Made by a program: the position numbers and the translations under genes. Below the pieces are notes generated by a model. It was not told where the DNA came from. It was given only the letters and a program-made list of their open reading frames with translations, and did no database searches. A DNA stretch of 64,000 nucleotides from Streptomyces sp. MMG1121 (GTDB lineage Bacteria; Actinomycetota; Actinomycetes; Streptomycetales; Streptomycetaceae): assembly GCF_001280015.1 (NCBI RefSeq), contig NZ_LGDV01000187.1, positions 1 through 64,000 of the forward strand. The letters run 5' to 3'. Shown here in pieces: positions 35,124-43,241 of this stretch. Position 1 is the first letter of the stretch. Every line of letters starts with the position of its first letter.

Positions 35124-36071
35124 ATGAGCACCACCGAAGATCCACAGATGGACCTCCTGGTCCGTCGTATGACGTGGGAGGCGGAAGGCGTCCTCTCCGT
35201 CGAACTGACCCACCCCGACGGCAAGCCGCTCCCGGTGTGGGCGCCCGGCGCGCACCTGGACCTGCACGTGGGCGGCTACGTGCGCCAGTACAGCCTGTGC
35301 GGCGATCCGGAGGACACCGGGGTGTACCGGCTCGGCATCCTCAACGAGCCGTCTTCGCGCGGCGGATCGCGCCACGTGCACACCACACTGCGGCCCGGCC
35401 AGACTGTGCGGGTGGCCGGGCCGCGCAACCACTTCCCGCTCGACCGCGCCGCCTCGTACGTCTTCATCGCGGGCGGCGTCGGCATCACACCGATCCTGGC
35501 GATGGCCCGGCAGGCACAGCGGGACGGTATCCCGTTCCGGCTCGTCCACGGCGGGCGCTCGCGCGCGTCGATGGCGTTCGGCGGTGAGCTTGCCGCGCTG
35601 GACGGCGGCGAGGTGACCCTCGTACCGCAGGACGAGCAGGGCCACATCGACCTGGCACGCGCTCTCGACGGCCTCCCGAGCGACACGCTGGTGTACTGCT
35701 GCGGCCCGGAGCCGCTCCTGAAGGCCGTCGAAGAGGCTGTACCCGAAGGGCAGTTGAGGATCGAGCGGTTCGCCGCCCCGGTCGTAGAACGCCACGGCGA
35801 CGACAGCGCCTTCGAGGTCGAGTGCCGTACGTCAGGGGTGACCCTGAACGTCGGTGGCGGCACCTCCGTCCTGGAAGCCGCCGAGAACGCCGGGCTGACT
35901 GTCAGCTCCTCCTGCCGCGAGGGCATCTGCGGCTCCTGCGAGACCCGCGTCCTCGCCGGTACCCCCGACCACCGTGACTTCCTGCTCAGCGAGGCCGAGC
36001 ACGCCACCGGCGGGACGATGATGATCTGCGTCTCGCGCTGCGCCTCGGACCGCCTTGTCCTGGACCTCTGA
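35124..36071 (+). CDS. Phthalate dioxygenase reductase-type oxidoreductase (FMN, NAD, 2Fe-2S)
   Basis: 315 residues from the ATG at 35124. Domains in order: flavin-binding barrel (residues 8-105, RQYSLCGDP), NAD-binding (110-220, FIAGGVGITPILAMARQA and VYCCGPEPLLKAV) and a plant-type ferredoxin domain (230-315, SCREGICGSCETRVLAG with the remaining Cys in MMICVSRC). This is the electron-transfer partner of the Rieske oxygenase two genes downstream, passing electrons from NADH through FMN and a 2Fe-2S cluster. Confidence 0.95.
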   Translation: MSTTEDPQMDLLVRRMTWEAEGVLSVELTHPDGKPLPVWAPGAHLDLHVGGYVRQYSLCGDPEDTGVYRLGILNEPSSRGGSRHVHTTLRPGQTVRVAGPRNHFPLDRAASYVFIAGGVGITPILAMARQAQRDGIPFRLVHGGRSRASMAFGGELAALDGGEVTLVPQDEQGHIDLARALDGLPSDTLVYCCGPEPLLKAVEEAVPEGQLRIERFAAPVVERHGDDSAFEVECRTSGVTLNVGGGTSVLEAAENAGLTVSSSCREGICGSCETRVLAGTPDHRDFLLSEAEHATGGTMMICVSRCASDRLVLDL

Positions 36072-36089
36072 AACCCGCACGGAGACCCC

Positions 36090-36314
36090 ATGCCTGAGAC
36101 CTGGCCCTATCTGGACCCCCACCAGACACGCGACCACGAGCCCACCCCGTACGAGCTGAGGCTCGCGCGCACTCTGGAGGACATCTTCACCAAGGACGGT
36201 CACGAACCGGCCGACGTGATCAACGGCCTCAACTCCCGCCGACTGCGAACGCCCACGGGCGAGCCGTGGACCGAGGAGTCCTTTCGCGCCGAGATGCACC
36301 GCCTGGGAGCCTGA
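36090..36314 (+). CDS. Small recombinase-like helix-turn-helix protein in the oxygenase operon
   Basis: 74 residues from the ATG at 36090, with GGAGA upstream. Residues 20-38 (PYELRLARTLEDIFTKD) are helical and residues 40-72 (DVINGLNSRRLRTPTGEPWT followed by EESFRAEMHRLG) match the GL-N-x-R-G-x-x-T-x-x-G-x-x-W-T recognition region of large serine recombinases. No catalytic recombinase domain is present. Similar stand-alone domains occur beside Rieske oxygenases, where their role is not known: assembly factor or regulator are possibilities. It starts 18 bases after the reductase and ends one base before the oxygenase start. Confidence 0.85.
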   Translation: MPETWPYLDPHQTRDHEPTPYELRLARTLEDIFTKDGHEPADVINGLNSRRLRTPTGEPWTEESFRAEMHRLGA

Positions 36315-36315
36315 C

Positions 36316-37350
36316 GTGACACTTTCGACCCGCGACACCGCCGAGCACATCTACGCCCACGGGCTGCGCAACCAGTGGCACCCCGTTGTGCCGTCCCGCA
36401 TCGTCAAGCCCGGGGGCATGCGCAAGGTGACCGCCCTCGGCGAGAACTGGCTGCTTTTCCGCAAGTCCGACGGCACCCTCTCCATGCTCGCCGACCGCTG
36501 CCCGCACCGCGGCGCCCCGCTGTCACTCGGCAAGCACCTGGGCGACCGGGTCGCCTGCTGGTACCACGGCGTCGAGGTCGACGGCTCCGGCAAGGTCGCC
36601 TCCGTGCCTGGTCTGCCCGGCTGCAACCTGGAAGGCAAGGCCCTCGTCACCTCGTTGCCCGTCCGCGAAGTCGCCGGCGCGATCCTCGCCTACTTCGGCG
36701 ACGGGGAGCACCCCGACCCGGCGGAACTCGCCCTCCCCGACCCTCTGGTGGACGACGAGATCTCCGCCTTCCTCTGCTACGCCGAATGGAACGTCCCGTG
36801 GCGCTTCGCCATGGAGAACCTGCTCGACCCGATGCACGGCGCGTTCCTGCACCGCGAGTCGCACACCATGTTCGACGGCGGCACGACCGCGAAGTTCCGC
36901 ATTCGGGAGACCGACCGCGGCTACTTCTTCGAGAAGACCGACCAGCGCGGCGTCAACTTCGACTGGGTCGAGCTGTGCCGCACCGGCGTGGACTGGGTGG
37001 ACCTGTCCATCCCGTACCCGCCGTCGGCAGGGCCCGGTGGCCCCTTCGGCATCGTCGGCATGGCCTGCCCGGTCGACGCCGAGCGGACCGGCGTCTTCTT
37101 CTGGCGCTACCGCAAGGTGCGGGACTGGCAGCGCGACACCTGGCGTTTCCTCTACAAGACCCTCATCGAGGCCCGCCACTGGGAGGTCCTGGAACAGGAC
37201 CGCGTCATGCTCGAGGGCCTGCCCCGGGATGCCGACCAGTACGAGAACCTCTACCAGCACGACCTGGGAGTCGTCCGCCTTCGCCGCCTGTACCAGGCGC
37301 AGGCGAAGCAGCAGTCGAAGGCACGGCCGACAGCCGGCAACACCGACTGA
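36316..37350 (+). CDS. Rieske non-heme iron aromatic-ring oxygenase (terminal oxygenase)
   Basis: 344 residues from the GTG at 36316, one base after the preceding stop. The N-terminal Rieske domain has CPHRGAPLSL and CWYHGVEV (C-x-H and C-x-x-H cluster ligands). The catalytic domain carries ENLLDPMHGAFLHRES, supplying the His/His/Asp mononuclear iron site, like the phthalate/vanillate-demethylase type. The length and lack of a small subunit gene nearby fit a homotrimeric enzyme. It is the last gene of the operon. Its reaction is dihydroxylation, or O-demethylation, of an aromatic substrate with electrons from the reductase. Confidence 0.95.
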   Translation: MTLSTRDTAEHIYAHGLRNQWHPVVPSRIVKPGGMRKVTALGENWLLFRKSDGTLSMLADRCPHRGAPLSLGKHLGDRVACWYHGVEVDGSGKVASVPGLPGCNLEGKALVTSLPVREVAGAILAYFGDGEHPDPAELALPDPLVDDEISAFLCYAEWNVPWRFAMENLLDPMHGAFLHRESHTMFDGGTTAKFRIRETDRGYFFEKTDQRGVNFDWVELCRTGVDWVDLSIPYPPSAGPGGPFGIVGMACPVDAERTGVFFWRYRKVRDWQRDTWRFLYKTLIEARHWEVLEQDRVMLEGLPRDADQYENLYQHDLGVVRLRRLYQAQAKQQSKARPTAGNTD

Positions 37351-37526
37351 GCGGTGTCCCGCGGCGCTGGACGGACGTCCTGACCACGGTGTTCCCCGCC
37401 GGGTACGGGCTCGCGGCGTGCTGTGTGACTCCCCTGTGCGAGGCGGTGCTCGGGGTCCGCCGCGGGCTCTTCGTGAGCGTCGGAGGTCACGCTGGCCTGC
37501 GGCTCCCGGCTGCCGCGGCGGCCGGG

Positions 37527-38075
37527 TCAGCTCGGGGCCGTCCCGTCCTCCCCCGCCGCGTCGGAGTCGACGATCGAACGCTCCAACTTGGAGAGCAGGC
37601 GGGCCATTTGACGCCGCTCGGCGGGTGAGAGTCCGCCGAGCATCCGGCGTTCGTTCTCGAGGTGTTCGGCGAACACCTCGTCCACCTTCGTCAGCCCGGC
37701 GTCGGTAAGGCGCGAGTACACGACGCGCCGGTCGTCGGCGTCGCGCTCGCGTACGATCAGGCCGTCCTTTTCGAGCCGGTCAAGGCGCAGGGTCACCCCC
37801 GCCGAGGAAATCAGCCCGGAGGCGGCAAGCTGCCCGGCGGTGAGGCGGTACGGGGCGCCGGCCCGGCGCAGCGCGGTGAGCACGTCGAACCCGGCGACGG
37901 ACAGCCCGTGCTCATCGAGCTGCGAGGTCATCCGCGACTGGTACTGCAGATACGACCGGTGCAGTCGGGCGAGCACCTCAAGCGGCGAGGTGTCCAGCCT
38001 GGGCCGCTCGCGCGCCCAATCCTCAACGATCCCCGCCACGGCATCCGGTCGCTTCGCCGCCCTGCGCTGAGTCAT
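37527..38075 (-). CDS. MarR family regulator, likely controller of the catabolic operon
   Basis: 182 residues from the ATG at 38073-38075, with GAAGGGAAG upstream; a GTG at 38093 extends the frame but has no site. The winged helix reads YRLTAGQLAASGLISSAGVT then LRLDRLEKDGLIVRERDADD, the MarR wing being RRVVYSRLTDAG. N- and C-terminal helices form the dimer interface. It is convergent with the operon end. The palindrome in its own promoter is mirrored upstream of the first operon gene, suggesting control of both. Confidence 0.93.
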   Translation of the reverse strand: MTQRRAAKRPDAVAGIVEDWARERPRLDTSPLEVLARLHRSYLQYQSRMTSQLDEHGLSVAGFDVLTALRRAGAPYRLTAGQLAASGLISSAGVTLRLDRLEKDGLIVRERDADDRRVVYSRLTDAGLTKVDEVFAEHLENERRMLGGLSPAERRQMARLLSKLERSIVDSDAAGEDGTAPS

Positions 38076-38109
38076 GTCTTCCCTTCGCGGCACACGTCTG
38101 ATGCTGAAA

Positions 38110-38123
38110 TCTTAGCCCTAAGA
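38110..38123. promoter_or_regulatory. Candidate MarR operator in front of its own gene
   Basis: TCTTAG-CC-CTAAGA is a perfect 6-bp-arm palindrome starting 35 bases upstream of the MarR start. Confidence 0.55.
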
Positions 38124-38534
38124 GAAAGTACTCCCCATTCCGCAGTCGGCTCCGCCCCCGGAAGAAGCGCAAGGCCGTGAGGTCAAGGGGTTCGCAGCCC
38201 GCCCTGCCCGGCGCCCGTGGCCGCGCGTCACCCCGGCGGACCGCCCTTTCCCGGCCGCACTCCTCCACCGGTCTTCCAGGCCGAAGCTGCGGCGGCTGCC
38301 GCTGGTCGTCTCACCGCAGACGGTCCCGAGAGGGACTTCGGGAAAATCCACCCCGTCAGGCTGGTTGACCACATGCCCCCCCTGGTCGGGCGGAGTGACG
38401 GCATCGATGGCTGTTACAGGTTCCTGACACTTCTCCATGAACGCCCTCCCGCGAGGGCACGTCATACGTCCCGTAGGACGCACCCGTCACGGTGAGCACC
38501 GGTGTGAGAACCCGGTGCTTGGAGAAGGGGAACC
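38124..38534. other. Gap without a supported gene
   Basis: Nothing protein-like survives scrutiny in either strand. It should contain the promoter of the secreted-protein gene that follows. Confidence 0.4.
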
Positions 38535-39239
38535 ATGACCGCCAAGCTGAACCGCGCCGTCCGTTGCACCACCCCCGTGCCGGCCGTCGTCGCGAGCGGC
38601 ACCGGTGCCTCCGCATGCGGCCCGTCCAACGACTCCTCCTCGAACGCCGCAGCCCCCTCCGGTACGGCGATGACCTCCTCGGCCTGCGGGCAGGGCGGTA
38701 CGCAGGACGCGCTCAAGGGTTCCTTTTGGACCGGAGCGAAGAAGGCACAGCAGCACTCGCGCGCCGACGCCGTCAACGGCTCCTGCGCCGCCGCGAGCAA
38801 CCGTTGCCACACCGGCGAGCTCAACTACAGCCGGGGCTCCGCGCACTGCGGCAGCCCCGACGTGAACGCCGCCAACCAGCAGATCGCGGCAGCGAGGCCG
38901 ACGAACAACGGCGGGCGCACCCGCACCCTGTACGGCTTCCCGGGCATCCGCCTGATCGGCAAGACCGGCCAGACCTGGAACCTGCCCCGCTCCCAGGACA
39001 AGCCGAGCACCATCACCCTGCACCCCGGCGACAGCACCGCCCTGATCACCATGAACATCCTGCCGATCCCCGCGAACACCAGCGACAGCCGCCCCTTCGC
39101 ACCGGGCAAGGCCCTCATCACCCCGCCCGACGAGACCACCCATGTCACCCTCGTCCGGCCCTGCGGTGGCACCCTGTGGGACCAGGCCGGGACCACCCCC
39201 ACCCCCGAGACCTTCGTCAACCCCATCGGCCTGGGCTGA
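38535..39239 (+). CDS. Secreted DUF4232-type protein
   Basis: 234 residues from the ATG at 38535, with GGAGAAGGGG upstream. An atypical N-terminus (basic, then a weak hydrophobic part VPAVVASGTGASACG, where C may be a lipobox cysteine) leads to a Ser/Ala-rich linker. The domain from residue 90 on fits DUF4232: RCHTGELNYSRGSAHCGSP, RTRTLYGFPGIRLIGKTG, STITLHPGDSTALITMN and VTLVRPCGG. Two disulfides are likely. The N-terminal part looks abnormal, so an old frameshift cannot be excluded. Such proteins are exported by Streptomyces with no assigned activity. Confidence 0.75.
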   Translation: MTAKLNRAVRCTTPVPAVVASGTGASACGPSNDSSSNAAAPSGTAMTSSACGQGGTQDALKGSFWTGAKKAQQHSRADAVNGSCAAASNRCHTGELNYSRGSAHCGSPDVNAANQQIAAARPTNNGGRTRTLYGFPGIRLIGKTGQTWNLPRSQDKPSTITLHPGDSTALITMNILPIPANTSDSRPFAPGKALITPPDETTHVTLVRPCGGTLWDQAGTTPTPETFVNPIGLG

Positions 39240-39519
39240 CCCCACCGCACACCCCCGCCTGTCCGCGACGCCGAGCCCGCTCCTCGTGCTCCGGCTTCGA
39301 ACGGCCCGCAGGCGGCCTGGCGGCCTGGTGGCTGCGGGTCTCCCCGCAACCGGGCGGCCCGGCACTCCGGCGCCACGACCCGGCGCCTTCTCTCTCCCCC
39401 CAAGGAACCGGGGCGCTTCAGCAAGCGGCCCCGCCCGCCTGGCGGGCCCGAGCCAGGCGGTCCCGTGCCGCCGGCCGCGGCCACGGCGCCGCCCATCCAT
39501 GACGACAGGAGCAACTCAG

Positions 39520-40125
39520 GTGAACTCCATGCCTTCTCCCGACGCCCTCGAGACCATCGACGACATCCGCCGCCGCTTCTTTCCCGTGCGGCTCCCGGGC
39601 GCGGGCAGCGGAGTCGGCCGGTGCGTCGACGAAGCGACGTTCCGGGAGGCGGTCGGACAGATCTACGCGTCCGTCTTCCCGGATCGGGACGCCCACCCGT
39701 ACCGCCCCAAGTCGGAAGAACTGGTCGTGGAATACCGGAGGCTCCACCAGGAACGGATCCTCATCGAGGACGCGGACGGGAGGTTGATGGGATGGCTGAA
39801 GGGCCGGATGGCGGACCCTGACACCTTCTACCTGGGCACGAGCGGAATGCTGCCCGAATACCGCGCACAGCGCATCGCCGCCCTCTGCTACACCAAGCTG
39901 CTGGACTACCTGCAGGCGCTCGGGTACGAGCGTGTGACCTCCGAGCATCACCCGAGCAACCGCACCGCGATGATCTTCCAGCTCAAGCACGGATTCAGCA
40001 TCGAGGGCATGAGCCTGGACGAGCGCTGGGGGCCGATGGTCAAGATGGTGCGCTTCTTCGACACGGACCGCCAGGCCGAGTTCGACCGGCGTTTCGGCTT
40101 CGAGCAGTACCCGAAGGGCGTCTGA
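39520..40125 (+). CDS. GNAT family N-acetyltransferase
   Basis: 201 residues from the GTG at 39520, with AGGAG 9 bases upstream (an ATG at 39499 has none). The acceptor-side N-terminal half (DEATFREAVGQIYASVFPDR) leads to the acetyl-CoA motif TFYLGTSGMLPEYRAQRIAA and the C-terminal YERVTSEHHPSNRTAMIFQL, ending in the GFSIEGMSLDERWGPMV strand. The substrate is unknown. The glycosyltransferase gene 67 bases downstream on the same strand suggests a joint role in modifying a sugar-bearing product. Confidence 0.87.
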   Translation: MNSMPSPDALETIDDIRRRFFPVRLPGAGSGVGRCVDEATFREAVGQIYASVFPDRDAHPYRPKSEELVVEYRRLHQERILIEDADGRLMGWLKGRMADPDTFYLGTSGMLPEYRAQRIAALCYTKLLDYLQALGYERVTSEHHPSNRTAMIFQLKHGFSIEGMSLDERWGPMVKMVRFFDTDRQAEFDRRFGFEQYPKGV

Positions 40126-40192
40126 CCGCGCTCTCCGCCCACGCGCCGCACATCTTGGCCCCGGCTCCCACTCAGCGACCCGATGAGGAAGC

Positions 40193-41200
40193 GTGCACAT
40201 CACCTACCTGCTCGCCACCAGCAGCAACGCCATCTACGACGGAAAGTACGGTCAGCACGGGCGCTACCACACATACGGCCAGCAAAGCTTCGTCCTCGAC
40301 CTGATAGGGACGATGAGCAGAGCGGGCCACACCGTATGGCTCACCATCGACGATCCCTCCAGGTTCGCCCTGACCTCGACATTACGTGGCATGGACTCCG
40401 TCACCGTGACGGAGGAGATCGATCCGTCGGGCAAGACGGATCTGATCCTGGTCGACGATGTGCACGACGAGATGCTGATGCAATTCAGGGAGCACATACC
40501 GGCGTTCAGGATCGTCCACCACGCGGGACGACGCTCGTCCGACTACCTCGTCGCGCGCTGCGAGCGTTTCCTGTGCATGACGGAGAACGCGCTGTCGCTG
40601 CAACGGAGGTACCTTCCCCGGGATCGGGCAGTCCTCGTACACCAGGGCGTCGACCTGGAACGCTTCCCCGCCGTCCTCGGCAAGAGCCGCCCGCGGCGAC
40701 CGCGGGTCCTGCTCTACTGCCGGCTGGACTCGGGGCGCGAGGCGCTCCTCGGCCAGATCATCGAGAACATCGATCGCGAAGAGCTCCTCGTGTACGTGGC
40801 GGGCGAAGGCCCGGGGTTCTGGCAGACCAGCGACCGCTTCGGCAGCGAGATCATCCTCATCAACCACGTGCCGTGCCAGTCGATACCCAACCTGCTCGGG
40901 GAGATGGACGTGGTCATCTCCCTCGGGCGCGGTGCGATGGAGGCCATGGCGACCGGGATACCGACGCTCTGCGCGGGCCACTGCTACGCCGGCCCCATCA
41001 CGGCGGACAACATCGCCTCCCTCATGCGGTACAACCTAACTGGCGTCGGCAGCGACCGGGACGTGTCGCTCGTCATGACGGACATCCGCGAGGCACTGGA
41101 CACTAACCGGCACGGCGTGCGGGCGCTGGCGGAGGCGCGACTGTCGGCCGACGCCTTCATGCAGAGCGTGTCCGACCTGTACGCACAGATCTCCGGATGA
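40193..41200 (+). CDS. Glycosyltransferase (GT4-like)
   Basis: 335 residues from the GTG at 40193, with GAGGAAG upstream. Two Rossmann-like halves: the first has THTYGQQSFVLDLIGTMSRA-like HTYGQQSFVLDL and the acceptor loop VHHAGRRSSDYLVARCE. The second has LVHQGVDLERFPAVLGK, VLLYCRLDSGREALLGQII (donor-binding) and DVVISLGRGAMEAMATGIPT with the E-x-x-x-x-G donor motif of GT4 enzymes. The donor sugar cannot be predicted. It is probably cotranscribed with the acetyltransferase, a two-gene unit not tied to any neighbouring pathway here. Confidence 0.88.
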   Translation: MHITYLLATSSNAIYDGKYGQHGRYHTYGQQSFVLDLIGTMSRAGHTVWLTIDDPSRFALTSTLRGMDSVTVTEEIDPSGKTDLILVDDVHDEMLMQFREHIPAFRIVHHAGRRSSDYLVARCERFLCMTENALSLQRRYLPRDRAVLVHQGVDLERFPAVLGKSRPRRPRVLLYCRLDSGREALLGQIIENIDREELLVYVAGEGPGFWQTSDRFGSEIILINHVPCQSIPNLLGEMDVVISLGRGAMEAMATGIPTLCAGHCYAGPITADNIASLMRYNLTGVGSDRDVSLVMTDIREALDTNRHGVRALAEARLSADAFMQSVSDLYAQISG

Positions 41201-41520
41201 CGGACGAGGCGACGGGCGGGGCGGCGCGCGCCGCCGCAGCCGGTCAGGCCGGGACCAGTTCACCGAGGAAGCGGCACTGCACGCCCAGTCCCTCCACGTA
41301 CCGACCGACCTGACTGCGACGCGGTGGTCGAACGCCTGCCGGGCGTGGACTCAAGGGTGATCCCCTCGTCGAACGCACCATTGCGACCGTTGCCCCCGGT
41401 GTACAGTCGCCGGACCTCGCTGCGGTCCCCGCCGGGGACCGCACCAGACTCGACGGCGGTGGTCGGCGGACGGCACACGGGAGCGACCGAGTCCGAGCCT
41501 CATACAGGTATGTCACCGCC
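41201..41520. other. Gap without a supported gene
   Basis: A minus-strand frame reads VGRYVEGLGVQCRFLGELVP at its end, just inside 41244-41330, and could be the tail of a lost gene. It has no start or ribosome site. Nothing else is seen. Confidence 0.25.
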
Positions 41521-42048
41521 TCATCGGACGCGCCCTGGGGTGGCCTGTTCCGTCCGGCCCGGCGGCACGGTCCGCAGGTGCTGGGCGGCCTCGGCGGCGG
41601 TGTAGGAGGAGGTGAAAGTGAACGCGCGCGGGGACGGTCCGTGCGCCCGGAGGTCCGCCAGCCGCTGAAGGGCCTCGTCGACGGTCGGGAGGTGACCGGC
41701 GGGGACCCACCAGAGCACCAGGTGCGCCTCGACGTGCCGCTCGAACCATTCGCGGCGTCGCTGCATCGCTTCCAGGTGGCCGCTGCGGTAGGTGAAGTCC
41801 CACAGGGCCTCCCGGGTCTCCCACACCGACAGGGTGACGATGACGTTCTCGCCCGCCGGGCGCAGGCCGGTGGCGTCGGCCGCGCCCTCCTCAACGAGCC
41901 GCCACACAAAGCCGGGTGCGCCGTCGGCGGCGGAGTTGACCGGGTCGAGCATCTCGACGAACGGCGCCATCCGCGGGTCGTCAAGGGGGTGTCGGAGCGT
42001 GGCGACGTTGAGGTGGGCGAGGTGGGCGGCATGCACGGATGCGGTCAT
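41521..42048 (-). CDS. DUF3291 family protein, intact copy
   Basis: 175 residues from the ATG at 42046-42048. The family core is complete: HAAHLAHLNVATLRHPLDDP, FVWRLVEEGAADATG, VIVTLSVWETREALWDFTYR, SGHLEAMQRRREWFERHVEA and LVLWWVPAGHLPTVDEALQR. This is an alpha-beta barrel related to heme-degrading and antibiotic-biosynthesis monooxygenases. A decayed second copy lies at 6309-6736. The DNA just upstream is a leftover of the C-terminus of the Fe-S regulator that precedes the other copy. Function unknown; redox control by that regulator is inferred. Confidence 0.9.
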   Translation of the reverse strand: MTASVHAAHLAHLNVATLRHPLDDPRMAPFVEMLDPVNSAADGAPGFVWRLVEEGAADATGLRPAGENVIVTLSVWETREALWDFTYRSGHLEAMQRRREWFERHVEAHLVLWWVPAGHLPTVDEALQRLADLRAHGPSPRAFTFTSSYTAAEAAQHLRTVPPGRTEQATPGRVR

Positions 42049-42080
42049 GGCCTCATCCCAGCATGGCCCCCATTTCTATG

Positions 42081-42172
42081 TCAATGAATGTTGTTTTTAG
42101 AAATCTCGACCACCACGCAGCACTCCCCCGGCCGCGGGTCCATGCGGGGGCGGGCAGCCGGTCGTTGCAGCA
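42081..42172 (-). pseudogene. Remnant of the Fe-S regulator C-terminus
   Basis: The minus strand reads MDPRPGECCVVVEISKNNIH and a TGA at 42081-42083, matching RMDPRPGGCCVIVEASKSII-H of the regulator at 5587-6276. Even the noncoding bases between the stop and the DUF3291 start are similar. The rest of the regulator is absent; the snapalysin gene begins 18 bases beyond the remnant. Confidence 0.8.
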
Positions 42173-42189
42173 GGCGTGCTGCCGGCCAG

Positions 42190-42780
42190 TCAGCGCAAGC
42201 CGGTGAGAGCCCGGCCGGACCAGGTGTCGATCACCACCTGGCGATGGTGCGGGCGCACCGCCGACACGGCGGCGGCGTAGTTCTCGTCGACCTGTGCCGC
42301 CTCGGCAGCGTCCGGCTTGGCATTCGTGCAGGACGTGCCGGGGCCGTGACCGGACATGATCTCCGAGCACGGGCCGCCGTAGTCGTCGGGCAGACCGAGG
42401 ATGTGCCCGGTTTCATGCGCCGCGATCCGGGTCGCGTCGTAACCCTCGTCCACCGCTTGCTGACCCAGCTGCACGTCACCGTTGCCGCCGGGGAAGATCG
42501 GCCCCAACGTGGTCTGCGGCCATCCGCTGGTCGCCTCGTAGACGTAGTCGGCCGAGCCGGGGGTACTCGTGGGCTCCAGGCGAACGTTGTGCACCGCGTC
42601 GTTCCAGTTCTGCACAGCCTGCTTGATCGGGCCCGCCCACTGACCGGCATCGCTGGCGTCGTAGGTCAGGGTGACCACAGCTGGGGCCACGCGCGGATCG
42701 GAATGGGCCGAAGCGACGCCAACCGTAGTGCTCAGCAGGGCCGGGATGATTGCCGTCAGGACGGCGATTCGCTTGATCAT
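42190..42780 (-). CDS. snpA: Snapalysin-type secreted metalloprotease (M7)
   Basis: 196 residues from the ATG at 42778-42780. A signal peptide (MIKRIAVLTAIIPALLSTTV core, cut near VASA) precedes a short mature protease. The zinc motif is HETGHILGLPDDY, H-E-x-x-H-x-x-G-x-x-D, the snapalysin variant in which Asp is the third ligand, followed by the Met-turn region EIMSGHG. YVYEATSGWPQTTLG lies before. These small proteases digest casein-like proteins outside the cell. In other Streptomyces snpA is driven by a divergent LysR gene; here none is present, so regulation differs or was lost. Confidence 0.93.
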   Translation of the reverse strand: MIKRIAVLTAIIPALLSTTVGVASAHSDPRVAPAVVTLTYDASDAGQWAGPIKQAVQNWNDAVHNVRLEPTSTPGSADYVYEATSGWPQTTLGPIFPGGNGDVQLGQQAVDEGYDATRIAAHETGHILGLPDDYGGPCSEIMSGHGPGTSCTNAKPDAAEAAQVDENYAAAVSAVRPHHRQVVIDTWSGRALTGLR

Positions 42781-43241
42781 GAGACTGGTGCGCCTCCTTG
42801 GGTCTCAACTGATGTCCGCAGTAAACGAGTTCGTTGCGAACATGACAATCTCTCGGTCGGCAATCGGGCCTCGCGTCTGTCAAGTTGTCTCAAAATGCAC
42901 AGGAGTTGACAGCGGACCGGACGGCAGAAGGGTGGAAATCCCTGCCCGGTGGCCGCGAGTCCGAACGGGCGCAGGGGATCGAGCGGCGGCAGGCCGCAGC
43001 GCGGAACCAGATCGTTGAACTGTGCGATCCAGTGAACAGGCCTGCGTCGCCCGGCGGCTCGACAGCGAACAACACACCCGCAGCCGCCTGCGTGGTCTGG
43101 TCATCGCGCGACAGACGTACTTGAGTGCCAGTCGCCGAACCAGCGAAGGAGGGGGGCGTTCCCGCGCGGGAACGCCCACCGCTGTGTGAAGCCCAGCGTG
43201 CCGCTGGAACGCATGGGCAGGAACTACCGTCCGGCTGTACC
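42781..43241. other. Gap without a supported gene, upstream of snpA
   Basis: The expected divergent LysR gene is absent. Only a terminator-like hairpin at 43154-43177, between snpA and the next secreted-protein gene, stands out. Confidence 0.4.
43154..43177 (-). terminator. 24-bp perfect palindrome
   Basis: GGGCGTTCCCGC directly followed by GCGGGAACGCCC, 65 bases downstream of the small secreted-protein gene ending at 43242. A likely transcription terminator. Confidence 0.5.

Noticed and set aside
33406..35145. A 579-codon minus frame over the ThDP enzyme
   Set aside because: It mirrors the ThDP gene, which has full motifs and spacing in the operon.
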